Positions 24,878-34,600 of a stretch of 64,000 nucleotides of DNA are shown piece after piece. This DNA is from Iodobacter fluviatilis. GTDB taxonomy: Bacteria; Pseudomonadota; Gammaproteobacteria; Burkholderiales; Chitinibacteraceae. Made by a program: the position numbers and the translations under genes. A model generated the notes under the pieces. That model saw only the letters and a program-made list of their open reading frames with translations, searched no databases and was not told the DNA's origin. The DNA lies in contig NZ_UGHR01000003.1 in assembly GCF_900451195.1 (NCBI RefSeq), positions 682,001 to 746,000 of the forward strand, in the 5' to 3' direction. Every line of letters starts with the position of its first letter. Position 1 is the stretch's first letter.

Positions 24878-25124
24878 GGTAATACCCCCATTTTTAAGCT
24901 CACTTAAAAGTAGAGGCTAGGCATGTAATGCCAGTTTTTGTTTTGGGGTGATGCCGCCCAACCTCATGTGTGGGCGCTAGTTATCGTATGTCCAAAGCCA
25001 TTGCGTTTCGGTTTCTTGTACTTCAGCAAGGCTTTCAAAATAACATGCTGCTTTCATGTAAAACTCCTCAAATACTGCGATAAAATTCTACTTAAAAATG
25101 AGCGGGTTTTGTGGGGGGATTACC
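24878..25124 (-). mobile_element. 247-bp internally deleted derivative of the IS3 element
   Basis: Both termini of the IS3 element at 5492-6684 are present in reverse orientation (GGTAATACCCCCATTTTTAAG at the left; TGGGGGGATTACC-like end at the right), but the middle is deleted. The last part of orfB (codons around EVQETxTQWLW) is joined to the orfA start region (TGCTGCTTTCATGTAAAACTCCTC on this strand). Such a piece could be moved in trans by an active relative. Confidence 0.85.
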
Positions 25125-25515
25125 CTATGAACCCCTCCGACTTCCATCACGATACGCACTGATTTCGTTTCCTTATACCTTGCGCTTGGCAGTCTCCCTG
25201 CCACCGTGATGGATCTCCAGCACTGGGTAATTTAACTTCCAAAACATACCGCCCCTGTTACCCCGACAGCTCGCTGATGTGGCTTCCATTACCAACACAC
25301 AGCACAACGGCCTTCCCTATACAGAGACAAAGTCGGCAACTGCAATGTTAACGAGGCTACTTCTAGGTCCACTTTCGTTACAGTCTGCCTCTTTGTCGTA
25401 AAGAACTCACGACCCTTGATTACTCAAACGCCGCTCTTTCGTACTACCGAGGCACATGAACAATTCCTCGGGCGGGACTTTAACCCGCTAGCTAAATTAC
25501 TGTTACTGCGAACCT
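25125..25515 (-). other. Probable 5' RNA region of a group II intron, truncated
   Basis: On the reverse strand the sequence contains GCGGGTTAAAGTCCCGCCCG near its start, then TAACGAAAGTGGACCTAGAA, GAAGCCACATCAGCGAGC, GGAAACGAAATCAGTGCGT and GGAAGTCGGAGGGGTTCATAG. These resemble the domain I-III leader that precedes the reverse-transcriptase gene of bacterial group II introns. No reverse transcriptase follows; the IS3-derived element sits where the gene would begin. The assignment rests on my recognition of short motifs and not on a folding calculation. Confidence 0.45.
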
Positions 25516-25530
25516 CTGACCCCAGTTATT
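25516..25530 (+). repeat. CTGACCCCAGTTATT repeat, copy 1
   Basis: 15-bp motif identical to 26427-26441 and inverted at 26323-26337. Motifs around CTGACCCC are typical of REP-type repeats mobilised by Y1 (REP-associated) transposases. Confidence 0.6.
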
Positions 25531-25558
25531 ATTGGTGCAGGCTCGGTGGATTGATGGG

Positions 25559-26281
25559 CTAGCGCACAAGCGTATCTACATGGTTAAGATGCATAATTCT
25601 GTTTAGCATATGGAGATACTCTTTATGGGAGCCAATGGCTTGCCCGATCACACAGGGCGGTAAGCTACCTTTGGTCTTTTCGATTGTACCTTCGTGTACT
25701 ACACGCGGTCTCGCATAGCCACTAAAGTACCCGTTTGCTTGCAGGTCATGAAGTGCATCTAGCATGTCTGCATTCATTTTTATTCCGTAGCGATCAACCA
25801 GACGGTCAACTCGGTTTAGGCCTGAAGATATATTGGCACGAAAAATGTCGTTCCATGTTCCGCTGTCAGGAAATGTGTCGAACGTTTTTGGCCGAAGGGC
25901 AAGGCAAGTGTGTTGTGCCGCGTCAAGGGCGCTTTCATCCAGCATCATTTCGATGGTTATTTCTTTTTCGGGAACGTAGCCAATACCTTTGTACTCGCCA
26001 TAGAGCGACTTAAATGGCTCCAATAGGCTGATAAGGCTTCTATCGATTTCTGTTGAGACGATCTTATCAATCTTCTTCTTATCCAGCTCTTCCGTTTGTT
26101 TTTGTTCGCGTTGTTGGTAAGTCGACACCCCTGAATAAATTAGCGAAAAGACAACTAGAGCAAGGGTAAAGCGACCGGGGGTAGTTAATTTTCGGGCTCC
26201 AGTCTGAGTTTTATCCCAAGTGGTGCCGACGATTGCCACAATTGCGGCTGCAAAAGCAAGAATGACCTGAATGTATTCCAT
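25559..26281 (-). CDS. Hypothetical membrane protein
   Basis: The 240-residue product has two hydrophobic N-terminal segments (about 5-19, ILAFAAAIVAIVGTT; about 37-53, RFTLALVVFSLIYSGVS), then a charged linker (QQREQKQTEELDKKK) and a soluble C-terminal region of about 180 residues. It is probably anchored in the inner membrane. No family recognised. It is bracketed by the CTGACCCC repeats at 25516 and 26323-26441, so it may have been inserted or moved as a unit. No ribosome-binding site decides another start. Confidence 0.65.
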   Translation of the reverse strand: MEYIQVILAFAAAIVAIVGTTWDKTQTGARKLTTPGRFTLALVVFSLIYSGVSTYQQREQKQTEELDKKKIDKIVSTEIDRSLISLLEPFKSLYGEYKGIGYVPEKEITIEMMLDESALDAAQHTCLALRPKTFDTFPDSGTWNDIFRANISSGLNRVDRLVDRYGIKMNADMLDALHDLQANGYFSGYARPRVVHEGTIEKTKGSLPPCVIGQAIGSHKEYLHMLNRIMHLNHVDTLVR

Positions 26282-26322
26282 TGGATCTCAAGTAAGAGGG
26301 CGATAACGTTGAAATTGAGCTT

Positions 26323-26441
26323 AATAACTGGGGTCAGAAAAAAATTAAGTCCTACTATGCTTAATACTCTCAAAGCCAAAGAAAGCGAATTTAACTTTAC
26401 TCTGAACCTAGTTATTCTGCGAACCCCTGACCCCAGTTATT
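26323..26441. repeat. 119-bp element with perfect 15-bp inverted ends (REP/Y1-type)
   Basis: AATAACTGGGGTCAG (26323-26337) and CTGACCCCAGTTATT (26427-26441) are perfect inverted repeats enclosing about 90 bp. The interior carries AAAAAATTAAGTCC and TTAACTTTACTCTGA, remnants of the longer GGGGTCAGAGTAAAATTAA motif seen beside Y1 transposase genes. No transposase is present. Confidence 0.7.
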
Positions 26442-26478
26442 TTTCGTTATTTTGTATTTTGTGTACTTTAAATGTTTT

Positions 26479-27051
26479 CTAACTTTTCCATTTAAATTCA
26501 GACAAAGGAACGCTCTTGTAACCACGAATTTTGCTGGATAAGATTAAATCCATTAGTTTTTTTGATATTATTGGTTCAAATAAATTTACATCTTTCAAGA
26601 AAAACAAGTCCAAATGTAGTTCGGAAGTATTTCTCAAAGTTAATCTACTACAAGAGTCAACTCTCGCCCCTTCTTCATCTAATTCATAAATTGAATTTTC
26701 ATAATCAAACAAATCCAGCCAATCAAAGAACTCTGTAAAATAATAAGTACCATAAATTTTATCGCCATTCTTAGAGTAAATTTCTGTAGGAATAGGGTTA
26801 ATTTTGAGGCAGAGGTCAGGAGCAGAAAAAATGGCCAAAGCCTTTTCTGACATCACGAACCCAGAATTTACTGTGAATAAATCCAAGCTTACTTTTTTTG
26901 CATTTTTTGAAAGCGTTATTTTGCAAAAATTACCATCGGGAACAAATTTCGTTTGCCATAGATTTGAATAACAACCTAGATCAATGGGCGAAAATGAAGC
27001 ATCACCATATAAAAATGGCGATGCTTCATCATGAGTTAAAACGTAAAAATC
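26479..27051 (-). CDS. Putative immunity protein for the Rhs AHH toxin
   Basis: The 190-residue protein (from MDFYVLTHDEASPF) begins 12 bp after the Rhs stop codon on the same strand. Rhs toxins are always followed by their immunity gene, so the role is inferred from position. The sequence contains many acidic residues in the second half (YELDEEGARVDSC), suitable for a basic nuclease partner. It looks similar in style to Imm11/Imm43-type families, but I cannot assign one. The frame extends upstream into the Rhs gene; the ATG at 27051 is the natural start. Confidence 0.7.
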   Translation of the reverse strand, partial: DFYVLTHDEASPFLYGDASFSPIDLGCYSNLWQTKFVPDGNFCKITLSKNAKKVSLDLFTVNSGFVMSEKALAIFSAPDLCLKINPIPTEIYSKNGDKIYGTYYFTEFFDWLDLFDYENSIYELDEEGARVDSCSRLTLRNTSELHLDLFFLKDVNLFEPIISKKLMDLILSSKIRGYKSVPLSEFKWKS

Positions 27052-27062
27052 CATAATGGTTC

Positions 27063-30000
27063 TCACAGTGTGCAAGTGCTTCCTGTTGGGCGAGGGTCAG
27101 TGCTTTGTAATCGAATTTGATCTTTTTCTAAATCAGATTTCATTTTATTTTCAACGGAGTTAATTTTTCCTAACAAATCAGCATCGCTTAGTGTTGAAGG
27201 ATCACCAATACTATCAAGACGCCGCTCTGCTAATTTGTAATATGAGGACAAATGATTGCCACTATGTAATGGCTTACCAGAACTTGATGAATCAGCTTGT
27301 CTTGTTGGTAATGCGACACCATTCTCATTGCGATTGATGTTGTAAATACCTCTTCGCTGTGCTTCTTTAATTACCCGATGTGATTCGAGATGCTCAGGAA
27401 TTAAATGGTGACCTGCCCACCATTTTGGACAAGGGCGCCCTGCCTTACTCATGTTGTTCTTTACGGCTTTACCATTAGCCAAACCCATCGGGTCAACCCA
27501 ACCTGTCGGATTCGGTGCATAAGCATGAGTATTAAATCCCCCCATCAACCCAATAGGATCACTACTAATAAACCGCCCAATCTCTGGATCGTAATAGCGA
27601 TGGCGGTTGTAGTGCAAGCCGGATTCTTCGTCGAAGTATTGGCCTTGAAAGCGTATGGGGTTGTTGATTCCAGCTTCTTTTGCCGCTTCACTGATGACGA
27701 CCTGCGCTTCGCCCCAAGCCTTGTACTCCGCGCTCCAAGCGATTTCACCGTTTTCATCGCTGAGTGTTTGCGGCGTGCCGAGGTGGTCTACGTGGTAGTA
27801 GGCCATTTTTTCGCTGTCATCATTGGCGGTAATGATCTGTGCCAGTGGGATAAAGCTGTTGGGCTCGAACAGGTAGTGGCGGGTGTGTTCGGCCGTTTTT
27901 TCCAGGGCGATGACGTCACCGTCCCAAATAAATTCTGTCTTGCCATGGGCGTTTTCTTTGCCGATGCGGCGGCCGAATACGTCGTAAAAGTATTTGGTTT
28001 CGCCTGCTGCATTGCTAATTTTTCTCAGGCGATTAAAGCCATCCCAGCTGTATTGGGTGGTTTGTTCGCCTTGCTGCTTTTCAATCAGATTGCTGCGGGC
28101 GTCGTACTTATAATGGGTTCCAGCGTATTGCTTCAATAAGTTGCCGAGCACAGCGGGCATGGTGGGTAAGCTGCTGCTGGTGCTATTGCCGGCTTGGTGT
28201 TTTGTATCGACTAAGTTACTGGCAGGGTCGAAGGCAAAAGTTTCTTTACCCAAGCGGCTGTTGGCGGCGATAAGGCGGCCTACCGGATCATATTGGTAGC
28301 TGATCTGGCCGCTGCGACTGTCGCTGATGCCCAGCAACTGGCCGACTGGATCGTATTTGTAGCTGCGGTGGCTGCTGGTTTTACCGCTGAGTGTTTGTTG
28401 GGTAATACGGCCCATTTTGTCGAAATGGGTATTGGCGGTCAGCTGATTACCCAGCGTGCGCTGGGTTTCGCGGTGCAGATCATCCCGCTCAAAGCTGGCG
28501 ATTTCTTGTTTATTCCACAGCATGCCGTGCACATGGCCGCTGCCGTAAACCAGCCAGTCGGTGCGCTGGCCATCGGGTCGGATGCTGGCGATGCGGTTGC
28601 CCAGCTCATCGTATTCATGCTGCCAGTTGTATTGCTGTTGCTGGCCGAATAATTTGTATTCGTGGCGCTCTGTAATGAGGTTACCGACGGCATCAAAACC
28701 AAAATGGCATTCGCTGTATTGGTTTTTGGCGGCGTAAATCCGGCCCAATACGTCGTATCTAAAGCGCTCGCTGCTTTGGCCACTCTGCCTTGCTGTTAAG
28801 CGCCCGGTTTCATCATAGGCCAGAGTGGTGATTTTCCCCGCTTCGTCGATTTGCTGCAGGCGGCCCGTTGCTGTTTCGTATTGGTAGCGGGTGCGCTTAT
28901 TGCCGAAGTCGGTTTCTTCCTGCAGGCGGCTGGCGGCATCGTAAGTAAAACGATAAGCCTCCTTATTTTCATTGATCAGGCTGAGCAGGCGGCCCAGCTT
29001 ATCGTACTGATAATTCAGTGTTTGATTGGCGGCGTCTTGGCGGCTGGCGATGCGGCCTGCGCGGTCGTAATCAAACTGAGTTTTAGCTTGCAGTGCGTCG
29101 GTGTGGCTGAGTAAGCGGCCTTCGGCATCGTATTGCAGCAGGCTGAGCGTGCCGTCAGGGTTGACGACTTTAGCCAGCTGGCCATCGCTACCATAGTGAT
29201 ACTGGCTGGCATTGCCTGCGGCATCTTGCGCCACAATCAAGCGACCACGGGCATCGTATTGCCACAGGCTGGTTTTGCCAGAGCAGTCGGTATAGCTGCT
29301 GAGCTGGCCATTGGGCAGATAGGCCAGTTTTTTACTGCCGCCTTTGGCATCTTTAATCGCTACGGGCAGGCCCTGCGGGTTGTAGCTGTATTGGGTGCTA
29401 TGGCCCAGCGGGTCAGTTTCTTTTGTGAGATTGCCTTGGGCATCGTATTCGCGCAGCCATTCATGGCCGCTTGGGTCAGTGATGCGGATTAGCTGGTCTT
29501 TATCGTCGTAGGCCATCAACACCCGAGTTTGATCCGGGCGGATATGTTCAATCAGGTTGTCTTTGTCGTCATAGATAAAGCTTTCAGCAGTGCCATCGGG
29601 GTGGATGTGTTTGGTCAGGTTTTTAGCTTCATCCCTGAAGGCCCATTCTTCTTTGCCATCGGGGTAAACCGTGCGATACACATAGCCGTCGATATCGAAG
29701 TAATAGTAAGTCTCTTGCGCCAGCGCATCGGTGGTGATGGTCAGGCGCAGATCAGGTACATATTCAAGTTGGATACTGTTGCTGCCATCATCGGCGTATT
29801 CACGAATGGCTCTGGATTTGGCATCTGTGCCATCCCACTCGATATTCTGGCCTCGACCGGTGCGGTCGGTGTAGCGGGTAATAAGATGGTGTTGGTATTG
29901 ATACTGCCAGCGCTGCTGGTCTTCGTCGCTGGCACTTATCAAATCGCCCGCATCGTTGTACTGATAGCTGGCGAGTTGACGAGGGGGCGTGCTGGCCAAG

Positions 30001-31601
30001 CTAATGCTGCTGATTCTGTTGTGCGCATCATATTGAAGCAGCGCCCAAGGTGATTCGCTATTTCTAAGACGGCTCAGGCGGCCCTGAATATCATAATCGA
30101 GCACAATTTCATTACCTGCCCGGTCACGCAACATGGCCAGTAAATAGCTTTCGCCATGACGTTCAAAAATCTCAAGCAGCTCATGGCCATGCGCCACGGT
30201 AAGCAGTTTGTCGCTCAGTTGGCTGAGGGTTTGGCCTTCGCTGCGGTCTTGGTGGTGTTCCCCCACTTTTAAGCGAGGATAAGGGGTTTCTCGTCCTTGG
30301 TCGTCGATATACACCATGCCATCTTCGCTTAGATCAAAGCGGGTGTGGAATGGCGTCAGCCAGCGTGCACCCTGGCTACTTTGATCAAAACGGGCTAAGC
30401 GGGAGTTATAAGTACGGGCCCAAACAATAGGCATCACGCCTTCTAATACAAAATCAGTATGGCTGAAGCTTTCTTCACCAAGGGCAAAGCCAATCGAATT
30501 GGCGGTACCGCCAGTAATCGGGCAGCTTTTGCAGCTATTGGGGGCTTTTTCTGCTTTTTTAAGCCTGCGGGATTTTTCAAACTGCTGTTGGGAGACGCGG
30601 TATTTGGCTTCAGACTTCACCCCCGGCGTGGCGGAGCCATGGGTTTTATTGGTTTTTTTATGGGCCAGACGTTCTAGCAAGGTTTTGAGCAGATGGGCAA
30701 TGCTGCCTTGTACTTTGTCATCGCCCAGATCTTTCATCTTGGCTTTCACCAGTGGTGAAATTTTATGCTCTAAGTGATCTGCAGCCTGCCATAGCCATTC
30801 TTTTTGCTCCTTAGCGAGCGCCAGCTGGCTAATGGTGTTGATGACTACATTTCTGGCGCTGGCATGAATTTCCAGCAGGGCATGGAAGATGCTGGTCTTA
30901 GTGGCCTTGGCATCACGGAAATTGGTGCCTTTGTTGTAAGCAACTCCCGCTGGAACCGCACGATACTTACCCAGCTCTCCACTCGATAGTTGCCTGAGGA
31001 ATAAAGCAAACTGATCAATCAGGCCCAGGATAAACGTCGCCACGTTTTCCATAATCGGCTTAATGGCTTTGCTCAGATCTTGAACCGCCGTTTCTACGGT
31101 GGCTGCCACCCGCTGGTCAGCCATGATATGGCTGATAATGACTTCAACCACGGCAGAAGCCACTGCGCCTTTATTGGCAACCACCGATTGCTTCGCGACG
31201 GCAATCACTGGGCGCAAAGTCATACGCAGCGGTGCTAATCCCAATGGCACCGGAATCACGCCTATCGTATCTACCCCAATGCCAAACCAATCCATCAGGC
31301 CGGGTTCAGTTTGCTTTTGCGTTAACTCATACAAGCCAATAATCACATCGCTGGCCGCAATCAGATTGCCAACTACGGGAATACCCGCCAAAACCATTTG
31401 CAAATCATTCAGTGATAACTTGCCGCCCGTTAGCTCCTGAATCCACTTATCAAATTCCCCAACATTGCTTTGTACATCTTTAGACAATTGCGCATCCAGC
31501 GGCACTAGAGCGTATTGCTTCATCACATCGCGCACTAGCTCTCCGCGCTCGGTGTATTCGCCCTTTGTTTCTGCGGGGGTAGGATTAAGGTATGTGCCCA
31601 T
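27063..31601 (-). CDS. Rhs-family T6SS effector with C-terminal AHH nuclease toxin
   Basis: The 1512-residue protein has three parts. Residues 1 to about 330 form an N-terminal region with hydrophobic helices, as in T6SS-loaded Rhs proteins. From about 370 (CPITGGTANSIGFALGEESF) to about 1370 run an Rhs core with more than 20 YD repeats (for example LWQYDARGRLIVAQDAAGN). The core closes with FISSDPIGLMGGFNTHAY and WVDPMGLA, the autocleavage-type border. The last 135 residues form the toxin: WWAGHHLIPEHLE, then NRNENGVALPTR and HSGNHLSSYY, the AHH/HNH nuclease pattern. The Rhs cocoon holds the toxin until delivery by the T6SS spike. VgrG (31681) lies upstream and the immunity gene downstream. 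The toxin probably cuts DNA in competitor cells. Confidence 0.9.
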   Translation of the reverse strand: MGTYLNPTPAETKGEYTERGELVRDVMKQYALVPLDAQLSKDVQSNVGEFDKWIQELTGGKLSLNDLQMVLAGIPVVGNLIAASDVIIGLYELTQKQTEPGLMDWFGIGVDTIGVIPVPLGLAPLRMTLRPVIAVAKQSVVANKGAVASAVVEVIISHIMADQRVAATVETAVQDLSKAIKPIMENVATFILGLIDQFALFLRQLSSGELGKYRAVPAGVAYNKGTNFRDAKATKTSIFHALLEIHASARNVVINTISQLALAKEQKEWLWQAADHLEHKISPLVKAKMKDLGDDKVQGSIAHLLKTLLERLAHKKTNKTHGSATPGVKSEAKYRVSQQQFEKSRRLKKAEKAPNSCKSCPITGGTANSIGFALGEESFSHTDFVLEGVMPIVWARTYNSRLARFDQSSQGARWLTPFHTRFDLSEDGMVYIDDQGRETPYPRLKVGEHHQDRSEGQTLSQLSDKLLTVAHGHELLEIFERHGESYLLAMLRDRAGNEIVLDYDIQGRLSRLRNSESPWALLQYDAHNRISSISLASTPPRQLASYQYNDAGDLISASDEDQQRWQYQYQHHLITRYTDRTGRGQNIEWDGTDAKSRAIREYADDGSNSIQLEYVPDLRLTITTDALAQETYYYFDIDGYVYRTVYPDGKEEWAFRDEAKNLTKHIHPDGTAESFIYDDKDNLIEHIRPDQTRVLMAYDDKDQLIRITDPSGHEWLREYDAQGNLTKETDPLGHSTQYSYNPQGLPVAIKDAKGGSKKLAYLPNGQLSSYTDCSGKTSLWQYDARGRLIVAQDAAGNASQYHYGSDGQLAKVVNPDGTLSLLQYDAEGRLLSHTDALQAKTQFDYDRAGRIASRQDAANQTLNYQYDKLGRLLSLINENKEAYRFTYDAASRLQEETDFGNKRTRYQYETATGRLQQIDEAGKITTLAYDETGRLTARQSGQSSERFRYDVLGRIYAAKNQYSECHFGFDAVGNLITERHEYKLFGQQQQYNWQHEYDELGNRIASIRPDGQRTDWLVYGSGHVHGMLWNKQEIASFERDDLHRETQRTLGNQLTANTHFDKMGRITQQTLSGKTSSHRSYKYDPVGQLLGISDSRSGQISYQYDPVGRLIAANSRLGKETFAFDPASNLVDTKHQAGNSTSSSLPTMPAVLGNLLKQYAGTHYKYDARSNLIEKQQGEQTTQYSWDGFNRLRKISNAAGETKYFYDVFGRRIGKENAHGKTEFIWDGDVIALEKTAEHTRHYLFEPNSFIPLAQIITANDDSEKMAYYHVDHLGTPQTLSDENGEIAWSAEYKAWGEAQVVISEAAKEAGINNPIRFQGQYFDEESGLHYNRHRYYDPEIGRFISSDPIGLMGGFNTHAYAPNPTGWVDPMGLANGKAVKNNMSKAGRPCPKWWAGHHLIPEHLESHRVIKEAQRRGIYNINRNENGVALPTRQADSSSSGKPLHSGNHLSSYYKLAERRLDSIGDPSTLSDADLLGKINSVENKMKSDLEKDQIRLQSTDPRPTGSTCTL

Positions 31602-31680
31602 ATTTTATTCAGCAATATTAAGCCTGGGTATGACGCCAGGTGGGGTTATAGGAGAGACGATGCTTATTGGGTGGTCAGGC

Positions 31681-34600
31681 TCAAAGTATTTTTTTTCTGG
31701 CTTGATCGAGTAAGGCCTGCGCTTGTTCCGCCTTGGCCTGTACTTGTTTCAGCTGATCCAGCCCTTGCTGGGCCTGAGCCTGCACTTGCTGAACTTGCGC
31801 CAAGCCTTGCTCTGCCTGTCCCAGCAGTGCTTTGGCGGGGGCGAGTTGTTCCGCGATCAATGGCGCAGCAGACTGAGTCGCCAACTGAGTCGCTTTAGCC
31901 CCAGCCGCAGGGATCAATCCTTCAAGCTGGCTTAAGGCTTGCGTCTCCTCGACTATTTTGTTGGCAGCTAAAGGCGCTTGGGGCCATTTAGGAATATCGA
32001 ACTTACGTTCCTGATTTTTTGGTGCTCGCGGGTCCGCCTGAAAGGCAACACTGATTGCGCCCATAGGCAAGCCACTCACCAGCGCTTTGCCCTCAGCATC
32101 TAAAGCCCCTTCATGCTTGTTTCCATTGAGATCCAGCAAGGTGTACTTGCCGCTTTTAATCCCTTCCATGTTTTCATAGAAATGATGGAGCTGAATATCG
32201 CCTACGGCAGGTGCCTTGCCTGCAAATGCTGGTAAAGGTGGATTTAAACTCGCAGGCCCGCTCCAATCATGGCTGCCACCTTTAATACTGACTTTCCCAG
32301 GTGCATGCAGCTCGATTTTCCCGCCTTTGATGCGGATATAAGCGCCGCCGGCGGTGAGCAGGATTTCTTGTTTGGCGTTGAAGAGGCCCTTACCTTTGAT
32401 GGCGGTGAATCTGGCGTTTTTGTCGGCGGTAATTTCGATGTCGTCGCTTTGCGCCTGCATTTGCAGCTGGCCTTTGGCGGCGATCAGCTTCATGGTGATT
32501 TTGTCTTTAATGCCGCCGGTAAACAGGCTGATGTGCTGGCCTACATTGTGAATCCAGCGGCGGCCGGTGCTTTGGTTGGTGTCGCGCTGGGCGATTTGAT
32601 CCAGGTTGCTGCCTGCGCTGAGGGTCTGGCTTTGCGGGGTGGTGATCGCTACGCCGTCCTCGCCGTGCAGCAGGATGATTTTTTGCTGGCCTGCCTGCTC
32701 TTTAGATTTTGTCTTACCGTCTTTATCGGTGTTGCTGCCCGCTTCAAAGCTTTTGCTGGCGTGCACGTGGTGGTAAAGATGGCCGTGGCTGGCTTTGTCG
32801 CCGGGGCTGTTGTCGGGCTTGATGGTTTGTTCATCGTCTCCAGTTTCGATGCTGTCGGCGAGTTGTTTGGTGGCGTATTCGCCGAGGTTTTTTGCGGTTT
32901 CCAGGGCGGATTCCAGCTGGCTTTGGGCTGGGCTGCGGTCTAGCTGTTTGCCGGATGCGCCGCCTTTGGCTTCGGTGCTGATCAGTAAGCCGCTGGCGCG
33001 AATAGCACCTTGTTTGTCGGTGCGCAGCTCAAAGCCTTCGCCGCGTGGTTCGCCTTTTCCATCCGTGCGCGGGTGGATTAAGTAGCCAAGGTTGAGCTGA
33101 GTTTTGCCGTGCTCGCTGGATAATTTAGTGCGGACTTCGCCTTTTGTATCGTCAAACAGCAGCTCGCCGTATTGGCCGCCTTCATGTTCTTTGGTCTTGA
33201 TGCCAGATAGTGTTTTGTTGGCAGGCAGTGCGCCTGCGCCGCTGAATGTTGGCACCGGGTGGCTGCCGTTATAGACCACGGCGGTGACGATGGGGCGGTC
33301 GATATCGCCTTCGATAAAGTCGACTAAAACTTCCTGGCCGATGCGCGGAATAAACTGGTGGCCAAAGCCTGCGCCCGCACTCGGCATAGATACACGTATC
33401 CAGCAGGATGATTTGTCATCCAGGTTTGCACCAAACTCCGGGTGCTCTGCGGCACGCTGCCAGTGGAACTGCACCTTGATCCGGCCTTGCTCGTCGGTAT
33501 GCACCTCCGATCCGGCGGGGCCAACCACGGTGGCGGTTTGTACGCCAAAGCTTTTGGGTTTGCTCAGTGGCTCATGGGCAAAGGCGGGGGTAATCGGCTG
33601 GCCACGTCTTTGGGCGGTGAAATCGGCTTGGTAGGGCTTGGCATCTGCTGCGCCTGCAGCTAGCAGGCCTGGGGAAACTTGCAGTAGTTGCTGGGTAAGA
33701 TCCACCGGCAGATTATTCTGCGCGGTGAATTTAAGCTCGGTAATGGCGAATTCGCGCTGCTCGGCCGCATCCCATTCGTGGGCGGGGTGGTCTTCTAATC
33801 TGAACCATTGGCCGGCTTGCAGGCTGCGCAAAGTGCCAGAGCCAGTAAACGATTTCTTTTGCCCGTCTAAGGCCTGCTGACGCAAGTTAGCGTAATGGCT
33901 TAGCCCTTCGGCATCGCTGGCGTAATAGTGCGTCTGGGCATCGTAATCTTCAAAGCTGGATTGAATTTGCTGCCCGCCATCGCCCTGGTCTACCGCGCTC
34001 TGATCGGCGGTGTGGCTGGTGTTGGCGGCTTTGTAATTAAAGCTGGCAAGCGATACCGAGCTGCTGCCTACCTGACGCAGGCTGTTCCACTCGGTAAGGG
34101 CATCGCTTTCTTCGGTGGCATCGGCGCGGTGAAAGCGCACCTGGCTGTCTTGCGCCTCGGGTACGGCAAAGGCATCGTCAAAGACAACGAGCTGAACCTG
34201 GGGATTGTCACCCGGCAGATGAGCAAAGCGCCACGCTAAGCCTTCCTCTTGCATCAGCCTCACTAAAAAGTCGTAATCAGATTCGCGGTATTGCAGGCAA
34301 TAAGAGCGCGGGCCGTGCGTGCCGGATAATTTGAAATCCAGCGTTTGCACTGATGCAAACACAGGGTTTTTTGCCTGATGTTCGGCTAGCACCTGCTTCA
34401 CGATATCCGGCACGGATAAATCCTGGAACACGCGGGAAGTGCGGCGGTAGCGGAGTAAGGCAAACGGTGGTTCTACCGTTAGCGCGTACTTTGCAAAGCC
34501 CCCATCAGATCCCAGCAACTGCGCTTGGGATATCACGCCACAGCGCTCAATCTCGCTGCCGTTCGCATCCGCTACAGATAAAACAATGGGCAGGCCCAGT

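Noticed and set aside
27405..30777. Many long open frames on the plus strand opposite the Rhs gene
   Set aside because: They are antisense shadows caused by the regular YD-repeat codons; they have alanine/valine-rich nonsense sequences and no start signals.
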